NCBI GenBank assembly: GCA_030278955.1
Contig: JAOANR010000014.1
Span: 32,873,453-32,937,452 of the forward strand
Length of the DNA: 64,000 nucleotides
Reading direction: 5' to 3'
Origin: Hygrophila difformis
Taxonomy: Eukaryota > Streptophyta > Magnoliopsida > Lamiales > Acanthaceae
Each line of letters begins with the position of its first letter. Position 1 is the stretch's first letter. Below, in pieces: positions 24,107 through 34,000 of this stretch. The notes below the pieces were generated by a model. That model had not been told where the DNA came from. It worked only from the letters and a program-made list of their open reading frames with translations, and searched no databases. The translations under genes were made by a program, and so were the position numbers.

Positions 24107-25405
24107 TTTGTCGCGGAACAATGTTCCGCGACAAAATGAAATGGAACGCGACCAAACAGCCTTCCGCGACCAGAAGCCCTCACGTGACCTCCCTCATTTA
24201 TTTCTCACATGCCCAATTGATTAAAAGGTCCCTGGAGTCGAGGTCCCATTGGGTAAGGGATTTTCGTCTTATTCCCTGGGACTCGAACTCCCGCCCCTGC
24301 TGCAATGAATTTGTGTGTTAATGGGCCTAGGGTTTTGCTCCACCTATAAATAGCTGTTTGTTCCCTTGAACAGTAGCCACACAATGTAGAAAAATTCGGA
24401 TAATGTTTTTGGAGACAGTGTGGTCTCAAATAGTGTAGGGTAGCTAGATTTATTTTATGTAATGTAGTTTTTATCTTAGCTGTAGCTTTAATTTCTGTTT
24501 CTTAGTTTGTAAATGGGTTGTTAGTTGTAGCTAGCCACATTTTATAATTTATTTCCAGCTTTTTAGTGTAGTTTTGGGGTTTGAAACATTCAATCAATGG
24601 GTGTTTTTGGACATGTTTTAGTTTTTGGTTATTAATGCAAGAAAATGGTTTCAAAAAATCTGTTGTGGTCTTGTTTTCATGTATGGTTCCTGTTTTGTTT
24701 ATATTTTTGGTCACTTGACCAAGTTTTTGTGTTTTAGTTAGTTTATATTTTTAGATTTATTTTATATTTATGTTGCATCATTCCCGTCTTAATCCCACGG
24801 ATTAAGACGCAAACCCCGAGTTTTCAATTTAAGGGGTTATGCTGCCGAAATTTTTATAAAAATTTTAAAACCTTTGTCGCGGAACACTTTGTCGCGGAAC
24901 CACGTTCCGCGACACAACCCTGTTTGGCGACAAAGGGACCAAATTCTTGCATTTGGTCTGCATGGCTTTTGTCGCGGAATACCCTTGTCGCGGAACCACG
25001 TTCCGCGATAAAATCTTATTTCGAGACAGAAAATTATGCCTTGCCATTAATTTTGAAACCCCTTGGTCGCGATGCAACTCTTGTCGCGGAACCACGTTCC
25101 GCGACAAAATCCTTGATTAGCGACCAAGGACCCAAATACTTGTAATTTTATTCTGGGAGGACTCTGGCGCGGAACCTTTGTCGCGGAACCACGTTCCGCG
25201 ACAAAATCCTTGTTCCGCGACCAGAAATTATGTCCTTACCAATTTTCAAACCCTTTGTCGCTATACCCCCTTTGTCGCGGAACCATGTTCCGCGACAAAA
25301 TTTTTGCTTCGCGACAAAATAAACCCTAACTTTCAAAATATTAATTTCTCTTATTTCCCACCCCTTTGTCGCGAAACCCTTGTCGCGGAGCCACGCTCCG
25401 CGACA
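24107..25405. repeat. Array of seven palindromes (TTGTCGCGGAAC core) in the LARD LTR
   Basis: Each unit is a stem TTGTCGCGGAAC, a 3-nt loop and the reverse complement GTTCCGCGACAA. Units are at 24107-24135 (loop AAT), 24890-24914, 24987-25009, 25081-25107, 25177-25205 (loops CAC), 25271-25299 (loop CAT) and 25381-25405. The last unit has GGAGC paired with GCTCC, so both arms changed together. Half-sites (GTCGCGGAA, TTCCGCGACC) lie between. An equivalent array is in the 3' LTR, for example at 32879-32907 and about 33662-34177. Confidence 0.9.
24345..24352 (+). promoter_or_regulatory. TATA box of the LARD 5' LTR
   Basis: TATAAATA in the context CACCTATAAATAGCTG, about 30 nt upstream of a plausible start near 24375. 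The same box is kept at 33116-33123 in the other LTR. Its position splits the LTR into about 2.1 kb of U3 and about 3.8 kb of R plus U5. Confidence 0.55.
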
Positions 25406-28166
25406 CAAACTCTGCACCGCGACAAAGTGGCACCTTTTTGCCAAATTTTTATTCTCCACCTTACTCCATTAATTAATTGAACCTTTATATTAATATTTTG
25501 AGGTTGAAATCCAATGATCTCAACCCAGGATTAATTTGATATAAAGAACTTTGTTCAATTTCCCATTAAAAGATTCTTCTACAAAAATAATTAAACTCTA
25601 ATGATCTAAGTATATAATCCGGACTGTAATTAATTAATTATGGAATGAGTGATTATTTGGACCATAAAGAGTGATTATGGAATCATTTCCATACCTTGCA
25701 TGAGAAACCAATGTCTCTCATGCAAGATGACCCAAAAATATTTTTCTTTTATTTATTTTGTCTTTTCCCGTAATGTGTGAAACAGCTAATAAGGAATATA
25801 TCAGATTAATGTTGGCGGGTATTCCCACACGGATAACTAGCTCGTGGTCTGTATATTAATTATTAAATGTTATTTTGCATGGTTCGAATAGTGGTCGGTG
25901 GAAGCCTTGGCGGTTCGTCCATCCGGGATTATAATAGCTGCTCAGCTGACTCCTATCCGGATACAGTTTCTCTTTCTTTATCTTAATTTCAAACCCGAAT
26001 CTCAAGCTGTGCTAACATTAGACGACATAGGTCAATGTTGTCTAGTAATTAAGACAGCAAAAGAACATGTAGGTTTTTCTCTGATTCACAGACAGTAAGA
26101 GTCTGAATGATAGCGACCACTGTCATTTAAGATTATTCTACTGTCTAAAATCTTTCCATCTGGAATAACTGGGAACTGGATAGCAGGTGTTTGCAGTCCA
26201 GATCACCCTAGTTATTTCTGGCACTCTCTTTAGCCAAAATTCTTCTCATCTCCGGCTGTTTCAACTTTGTGTTCCAACTTCTGTCTAAACCCACCTTATA
26301 TTTTGGGTTATTTAATTTTACACTTCTCTATAAATTTATGCATTATATTATTATGTAGATATTGTGGTCAATATTATTTTGGGATCCTTCCCTTGGACAT
26401 AGAAGTCTTGATTTAAATCAGATGTTTCATATTAAATTTCCAACAAAAATTCCTTTATAAAATCCGAATCTGAGTAAGGGATAAATTCGACAGTTATGGC
26501 TAATTCATATCCGACTGGGGGTTGATTTTGGGAAATTAGAAGCAGAGTCAGCGATTAGGTCTCACCTAGACTGAAAGGATCTGTGTTTTAATTGAGAGTC
26601 TAGTACCTGATAGGGAATGATTTTCAGATTTATTATTTTCCAAAATTGCTGTTTGTTGGAAATCTTGTATTAAATATTACACTGGGTCAGATTCCACTTG
26701 GATTCCGATGAGGTGTGACAGATAATACTAGAGGAACAACATTCGGGCCTTGGTTATTTTCTAAGGTAGGGTTGAGTATTCTTTCAACTGCTATCTTCTT
26801 CTGCCAAAGCCTATTTTTGAGTCCTGAGTGAGTGCATCCGGAACGAACTAATTTATTAGTTCGTTTCATTAGTTTGTATCTCATAACCACCCGACGGGAA
26901 GTGAACACTGCGAGCGGTTCACCGAGAATAGGGAATTCTTGATCCACACCCAGTCATTCTGACTGGGGGCTTTCTTTTACTACCAGGGTCAAACTTTCAG
27001 AAACCTCCGAGTGATAGGATTTTAAATGCTTTCTTTACTGCTTTCTTTTAACTGCTTTCTTTAGAGGTCACTCGGTTGTATTGAGAGTTGTGTAACTGCT
27101 ACTAGGACTGAGAGTTAAGGGATAGTTCAGGGCTTAATTAGAATCTTTGGGCGTGACATGGGGGAATGATAACGGTACTTGTCACTTCAATAAATGATTT
27201 GTCAGGTGTTGCTTGTCCACCACAGATAATTAACATACCTTAGCAATGCATTGCAAGGGTGGTTATGCGTCTGTGGTATCTTAGAATTTATTTTCTTAAG
27301 AACATGTAAACTCTTACTGTAAGTACCTGTCTGTTAAAGGGAACATGGTATAGAGAGCATGAGAATTAGCTAACTGAACGGATTATCCCAAGCTAAGATC
27401 TGTGTAACAAAATGGAAGTTTAACTATGTTTCATCTGAATCTTGTCCAATCTTTATTCTTTTCTTCCTGTCCCTTCTGTCATAATTTAAATCTGCTTTCT
27501 TAGATAATTTTAACCGCTTTCCTAGAATAATTTTATTGTTTCCTTAGATTAAATTTAATCCGCTTTTTAGAATAATTTTATCTGCTTCATTTTAATTGCT
27601 TTCGTAGCCTAGTTTAAATTATGTCAAGTAGTTGGTAATTCAAACACAAACTCGAATCGAGTAACCGAGTGGAAAATCTTAGTAAATGACGTGGGCCCTG
27701 CTTCCATCGCACATCCTCCAGTGAACGATCCGGTACTTACTATAAATACTGCAATTTTTGACTCCGTGCGCTTTCGGGGGCACAGTTTCTTAACACGAGT
27801 AAATAAAGAATGTGATTTTTCAGAAAATACTCAAGTAGTGGGAGTCTGCCGAAAGTTTCATGGTAGGTAATCTCATGACATGAAATCATGAGAAGTATCA
27901 TGGCACATATGCCGGGGACCCTCAGTGTGACAGGCTGAAGGTCAATCTATCCCGGTTGTACCATGAGACTTGTCAAAAGTTTCATGACATGAGAGGACTG
28001 CAGCGCCATTTGAAATTAAAGCACCCCACCTGAGTAATAAAAAGTAACAATCTTGATATATCCTTAAACCCCTTTCACGAATCATAACTCTTCTCATTAA
28101 ATAAATTCAAACCTGATATATTTTATTGAAAAATACTCGTGTTAACGAAATTTGTCAAAAGTTTCA

Positions 28167-28184
28167 TGGCGCCGTTGCCGGGGA
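28167..28184 (+). promoter_or_regulatory. Primer-binding site of the LARD element (tRNA-Asp type)
   Basis: TGGCGCCGTTGCCGGGGA begins immediately after the LTR terminus. It is complementary to the 3' end of plant tRNA-Asp (CCGGCAACGGCG plus CCA), from my knowledge of that tRNA. The same primer site is used by Athila-type gypsy elements, so an Athila-like relative could supply the enzymes. That link is inference. Confidence 0.75.
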
Positions 28185-28294
28185 GGATGCAGCGTCGTTT
28201 ATTAAGAGAATTACACTCCTGATTACTCATAGTTAGTTTAGTGTTAGTTTAGTGTATATATTTCAGAACAGAGAAGTACCCTCAAATCAATTAC

Positions 28295-28334
28295 ACATTT
28301 AGAGTACCAAGACTCTAAATGTGAGGATGTTGAT
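28295..28334 (+). repeat. Hairpin plus PPT-like module, copy 1
   Basis: ACATTTAGAGT and ACTCTAAATGT form an 11-bp stem around a 6-nt loop (28295-28322). The motif AATGTGAGGATGTTGAT overlaps its 3' arm (28318-28334). Confidence 0.8.
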
Positions 28335-28418
28335 TTGAGGGGAAAACCTAACCAATTGGGTATTTTGTCTTGCAGGAATCATGGAACCATCGAAAATGGT
28401 GTAAGGAGTTAAATGTGG

Positions 28419-28543
28419 AAGTGTAGCATTGGGGCTACACTACTTTGATTTTTCGTTTAATTACACTTTCCCAATTGCAAAATTTAGGTTAATTAAACGA
28501 AAAATCAAAGAAAAATGGAGAAGTGTAGCAGTGGAGCTACACT
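28419..28543. repeat. Long inverted repeat with perfect 20-bp inner arms
   Basis: CTTTGATTTTTCGTTTAATT (28443-28462) and its exact reverse complement (28491-28510) are flanked on both sides by GTGTAGC...GCTACAC hairpins (28421-28440 and 28523-28542). The whole could fold into a cruciform with a branched stem. Confidence 0.8.
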
Positions 28544-29002
28544 AATTTGCAATTGTAAATTGCACAACACGTGAGACTCACGTGTTTGTCATCTCCACCA
28601 CATCCGGACCACGAAGCTCAACCGCTGCTCCATCGCTCATCCACCTCAACACCACCACTGCGCTGAGGAAGCCCTCATCACTGGTGAAACAACAAATGGA
28701 GCAGCAGATCTTCGGACCACCAATTGCTCACCACCATCGGACAAGCCACGGCCATCATCTCACTTTCCGTCGCCCCTGTCCCGACTGAGCATCTAAAGAG
28801 GTTCCCGGTTGGATTAGTTCTGTAATTGACCGAAGATTATATCCGGAATTCAAAGAAATTTAAAATCCGGAATAATTTTCGCAAGCACGGAATTAATCCA
28901 ACCTAAATTTCTGCAAGTCAAAATTATATATACATATATATATTTATATATATAAACCTCTTGTACATATTATGTCAAATAATTCGGGTATTAATCAATT
29001 AA

Positions 29003-29045
29003 CTCACATTTAGAGTACTAAGACTCTAAATGTGAGGATGTTGAT
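29003..29045 (+). repeat. Hairpin plus PPT-like module, copy 2
   Basis: CTCACATTTAGAGT and ACTCTAAATGTGAG form a 14-bp perfect stem (29003-29036), again followed by AATGTGAGGATGTTGAT (29029-29045). Confidence 0.8.
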
Positions 29046-29537
29046 ATTTTTGAGAAAAACCGATAACTTCTTCTGTGTTTGCTCTGCAGGAATTTGTGGA
29101 ATCACCAAAAAGAAAATTAAAGCTCCAAAACAGGTTCCCGGTTGGATCCATTCTGTGATTAATTGAAAGTATTCCTGGAATTTAAAGCAATTTAAAATCC
29201 GGAATAACTTTTATAAGAACAGAATTGATCCGATCTAATTTATGCAAGTAAATATAGTAGATTGAATTTTATAAAATCCAAAAAAAAAAATAAAATGTGT
29301 GATTGAACAATTTTGATGAAAATCAGAATTTTTCTTAAGTATTGGGCATCGAACAATCGCCTTGTTCGACGAACCAAACGATCACACATAGCCAAAAATC
29401 GTCGAACATTTAATTGGTTTGACGAAAAAGGCTATCGGAATTATTTTTCTATCTTTTATGTTAATATTTTTCTCCCTCCCTCCCTCCTCTTTTATTTTAT
29501 TTTGATTTTGATATTTGTTTAAGTAGGAATTGACTAA

Positions 29538-29577
29538 CTCACATTTCGAGCAAGGCTCAAAATGTGAGGATGTTGAT
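29538..29577 (+). repeat. Hairpin plus PPT-like module, copy 3
   Basis: CTCACATTTCGAGC and GCTCAAAATGTGAG form a stem with one mismatch around AAG (29538-29568). The motif AATGTGAGGATGTTGAT follows (29561-29577). Confidence 0.75.
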
Positions 29578-31049
29578 TCTTCACTTAAAAAAAAAAAAAA
29601 GAAAAAAAAAAGTGTGTTACTTTTCTTTTTGTTTATTTTTATTATTTTATATTTAAACCCAGCGCAAAGCATGCATAACTCTGTCTAAGAATTCACATAT
29701 TTGATTTTGGTTTATGATTAAATTTTCAAACTTTTAAATTGGGATAATATAATTGAAGACATGCATGATATGAATTTTTGAGGTTTTGAGCTATAAAAAT
29801 TTAATAATATAATCATCTTGTTGGGTAATGAGTCCTCATGTTGAGAATTTAATTGAATAGAGTGTAAGAAATTTTCAAAGATTATATTTAAGAATATTGT
29901 ATGACATGAATGAACCATTCCATGTGAGATTTGAGCCATGAGTCATTTTTACTCATTCTTTTCTTTGATGTGTGAAAATCATTTTGATTAAAGGAAACTA
30001 GAACTTGCGATTGGGACCGATTCAAGACCATGCCATATTCCGAAAATCGAGCATATGATCGAGGCACTTAGAAAAACCAAAAATTTTGGCCTTCTTTTGA
30101 ATTCCAAACCCAAAAATATTTTTCCTTTAGGATTAACCACTTTGAGCCTTTAAGCCTAATTTTTCTTTGAAGCCCTCTATATTATTCCTAGCCTTCTAAA
30201 AAGACCAAAAAATTCAAACCCAAGTGTGTAAGAATGAATTTTATCAAGGCATTAAATTTATGATCATCAAGTCATCAAATCGGTATTCAATAAACCGATT
30301 CAAAAAAAAAAAAAAAAAAGAGAAAATTGTTGAGTTCCATTCAACACAAAAAAAAAAGAAGTTGAATTTCATTCAACATCAATAAATTGCAAATGACAAA
30401 GCAAATTAGACATAGTCTAATGTCATGTAATATGAAAAGAAAAGCACAAGAAAAGAAAGAAAAATATATTGATGATCATAAATTTTTAAATAAAAATATG
30501 CCAAGTTAAGATAGAATTAATTCTTGCCACTTCTTAGCCCAATAATTTCTCTTCCATACCTAATGTTACAACCGTATGCCCCGTTATAACCCTTAAATAA
30601 GACCTCAGGATCTCGATTTGAAGAAATGAGCCGGTGGCGAGTTGATCCAATTGCAAGCTTATGGGATAATTTAATTAAATTTGATTATGAGTGCTCATCG
30701 ATAAAACCCCTTTTTGAGAGTGAGTGAAATTTCCATTTCTACTATATGTGAGGCTCTGCTTTTAAGTATGTTCATGTCATACTTTAATTCTAGAATTAAA
30801 TCAATGAATTTTTCTAAACATGATGTTCATGAAGAATTATCAATAATGACTGATTTGTAGGCCCGATATAGTGAGCAAGTATCATTTTATTAAACACTGC
30901 AATCAAGGGAATTTAATACTTGTAGTTTTTGATTGTCTTATCCCAATCTAAAAAGAATGAAATTTTTGAAGCCACGAAAATAGATTGAATATGTAGAGTC
31001 CGTGTTCTTAGGAACATTGACTCTGACTGCTCGGGGACGATCAGTATTA

Positions 31050-31066
31050 AATGTGAGGATGTTGAT
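31050..31066 (+). promoter_or_regulatory. Polypurine tract of the LARD element (fourth copy of the motif)
   Basis: AATGTGAGGATGTTGAT spans the junction with the 3' LTR, whose TG is at 31063-31064. The purine-rich part AATGTGAGGATG is where plus-strand DNA synthesis would be primed. This copy has no upstream hairpin. Confidence 0.65.
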
Positions 31067-34000
31067 AATGGCCAAAATTGACCATTATTTTCAATCTATT
31101 TCCGTGTCTAATACGGACATTTGATCGCATTCCGGTCTTATTTTAATAAGAAAGCAGTTGAATTTAACAGATTTATGCAAGTTTGTATAAATAATAAGCT
31201 GGTATTGAAAAATACAAAAATATTGTTATTTTTATTAAATTCATATTAAAAAACCCAAAAACATGATAAAAATATTGAAAAGTCCACATTTGATAATTAT
31301 GGTTTGGTAGTATCTGTTCGGTGGAACACATATCCATTAATCGGAACACAAACAAAATATCAAGTGGAGCAAATATCCTTATTTATTACGTTTTTATATT
31401 CTATATCTTGATGTATATATTTTTAGTTTTTATGTTTACTTATTTTTATTTATGTTTTCTGCTATAATTTAAATAATATTAGGTCCACTAATCATTTTTA
31501 TTTTTAATTAACTGCAGGTCTTAAGTTAATTTGGTCCATTCCAATTGATCCAAGCCCACTTCAAAACTAATCAGTCCCAAGCTTCCATAGCCCAAGTTAA
31601 TTAGCCCAGTCCAAAGGTTCCAGCCCAATCCAATTCTCCAAAGCCCAATAGGCATTTTCAGCCCAACACCCAAATTAATCCAATTTCCCAAATCAAAGCC
31701 CAATCCCCAATTTCCCAAATCAAAGCCCAATCCCCATTGGCCCAAACCACAATTCAAGCCCAATACACCCAACCCTAATCAAACCCTAACCCTAACCCCC
31801 TTCATTCCTCCGGCGCCGCCAGCCGCCGGCCGCCGCCGCTCCGGCGGGATTCCGGCAACTCACCACCACTGCCGCCACCCCCAACCTCCATCGTCCTCAA
31901 CAAATCCACCACCACAGCCCCTTCTCCATTTCCATCCAAACTCCGGCCGCCGCCCCACTCCAACCATCATCTCAGTCCGACCTCCGTCACCACCCAAGGC
32001 CACCCACCACCGCAACTCCGGCCACCCTCATCCCCAAATCCGCCACACCAACACAGCCCCCATCCTCATCCCATCACCACCACCTCCCTCATCACCAACT
32101 CCGGCGAGCTCGCCACCCCTATCATTTCCAACCTGCAACCCCCAAAATCCGACAGCCCTTTATCAACTGCCGCCACACTCCGGCCAGCTTCCCCCATCAC
32201 CATCAACACAGTCCGCCGCCGCCGCTCCCTTCCGACCACCACCGCGGCCTCCCCACCATGGAGCCGTCCCTCCATCTCCGACTCCAAATCCAAGCAGCGC
32301 CGCCGCCTCTTCCAACCCTGCCCCAGCGCCCACCTCCGTCCAAGATCCCATGGCCGCTGCTCCCCCAAAAAAAATTCAGAAGACAAGAGCAAGAAAGAAA
32401 CGAAAGAAAAATAGAGATTGGAGAAGAAAATGAAAACTGGAAAGAAGAAGAAGAGAGCAAAAGGAAGAAGAAGAATGAAAGAATTTTGAGAACACAGCAA
32501 GAAAAGAAAGAAGAAGAACGAAAAGAGGAAGAAGACTGGATCGAAAACTGAGAAAGAAAGAAACGAAAATGGGGAAGAAGAACACTGGAACAAGAAAAAT
32601 TAGAGAAAGAAACTGAAAATAGAAAGAAAGAAGAAGGAACGAGAAAGAGGAAATTGGAAAACTGGAAAGAATAAACAAGTTGAAGAAGAAGAAATTGGCG
32701 AAGAGAGATCGAGACAGAAAATCTGGCGAGGAACAAGCAAGAAAGAGAGAGAGGAGAGAGAAAAATAACCCTTTGTCGCGGAAGGGTACTCCGCGACCAA
32801 GTGCTCCGCGACCAAAAAATTGCTCCGCGCCCAAAAATTATTCCGAGATTGTGAGAGGAGTACCAAAATACGGAGCCTTTGTCGCGGAACAATGTTCCGC
32901 GACAAAATGAAATGGAACGCGACCAAACAGCCTTCCGCGACCAGAAGCCCTCACGTGACCTCCCTCATTTATTTCTCACATGCCCAATTGATTAAAAGGT
33001 CCCTGGAGTCGAGGTCCCATTGGGTAAGGGATTTTCGTCTTATTCCCTGGGACTCGAACTCCCGCCCCTGCTGCAATGAATTTGTGTGTTAATGGGCCTA
33101 GGGTTTTGCTCCACCTATAAATAGCTGTTTTGTTCCCTTGAACAGTAGCAACACAATGTAGAAAAATTCGGATAATGTTTTTGGAGACAGTGTGGTCTCA
33201 AATATTGTAGGGTAGCTAGATTTATTTTATGTAATGTAGTTTTTATCTTAGCTGTAGCTTTAATTTCTGTTTCTTAGTTTGTAAATGGGTTGTTAGTTGT
33301 AGCTAGCCACATTTTATAATTTATTTCCAGCTTTTTAGTGTAGTTTTGGGGTTTGAAACATTCAATCAATGGGTGTTTTTGGACATGTTTTAGTTTTTGG
33401 TTATTAATGCAAGAAAATGGTTTCAAAAAATCTGTTGTGGTCTTGTTTTCATGTATGGTTCCTGTTTTGTTTATATTTTTGGTCACTTGACCAAGTTTTT
33501 GTGTTTTAGTTAGTTTATATTTTTAGATTTATTTTATATTTATGTTGCATCATTCCCGTCTTAATCCCACGGATTAAGACGCAAACCCCGAGTTTCCAAT
33601 TTAAGGGGTTATGCTGCCGAAATTTTTATAAAAATTTTAAAACCTTTGTCGCGGAACACTTTGTCGCGGAACCACGTTCCGCGACACAACCCTGTTTGGC
33701 GACAAAGGGACCAAATTCTTGCATTTGGTCTGCATGGCTTTTGTCGCGGAATACCCTTGTCGCGGAACCACGTTCCGCGACAAAATCTTATTTCGAGACA
33801 GAAAATTATGCCTTGCCATTAATTTTGAAACCCCTTGGTCGCGATGCAACTCTTGTCGCGGAACCACGTTCCGCGACAAAATCCTTGATTAGCGACCAAG
33901 GACCCAAATACTTGTAATTTTATTCTGGGAGGACTCTGGCGCGGAACCTTTGTCGCGGAACCACGTTCCGCGACAAAATCCTTGTTCCGCGACCAGAAAT

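Larger units (their letters stand above)
22282..28166 (+). repeat. 5' LTR of the level 3 LARD-like element
   Basis: A 5885-bp LTR. In order it shows an AT-rich start, CCAATCCCC-type short repeats (22750-22990), a short telomere-like CCCTAACCCTAACCCC (about 22995), and a GC-rich C-skewed block (23028-23580). A purine-only-like GA block (23585-24000) follows, then a palindrome array (24107-25405) and a long AT-rich remainder. A TATA box at 24345-24352 suggests that transcription starts near 24375, giving a very long R/U5. The long open frames here come from skewed composition and the palindromes, not from genes. Confidence 0.93.
28185..31062 (+). other. Non-coding interior of the LARD element
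   Basis: No retroviral domain can be read in any of six frames; the longest frames are under 100 codons and lack motifs. It is organised instead as repeated modules. Hairpins at 28295-28322, 29003-29036 and 29538-29568 are each followed by AATGTGAGGATGTTGAT. A duplicated segment beginning GGTTCCCGGTTGGAT sits at about 28801 and 29132. A long inverted repeat lies at 28419-28543, with A-runs and T-runs at about 29588-29610 and 30302-30356. The last module copy ends at the 3' LTR and acts as the polypurine tract. Confidence 0.8.

Noticed and set aside
23285..24121. Long minus-strand frame (278 codons) rich in Ser/Phe/Leu, and its copy at 32066-32892
   Set aside because: It is the complement of the GA-rich block and the G-rich end of the C-rich block. 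Composition alone keeps it open; it differs in length between two near-identical LTRs and has no domain.
24107..25405. CRISPR array
   Set aside because: The repeats are palindromes at irregular spacing in a plant LTR and the spacers are not uniform.
24865..25480. Several overlapping frames with SRNVVPRQ or LVAEPRSATK repeats on both strands
   Set aside because: They are translations of the palindrome array, open on both strands because the unit is self-complementary.
28582..28788. 68-codon frame in the LARD interior as a possible accessory protein
   Set aside because: Ser/Thr/His-rich, no domain, no conserved start context and not near a promoter.
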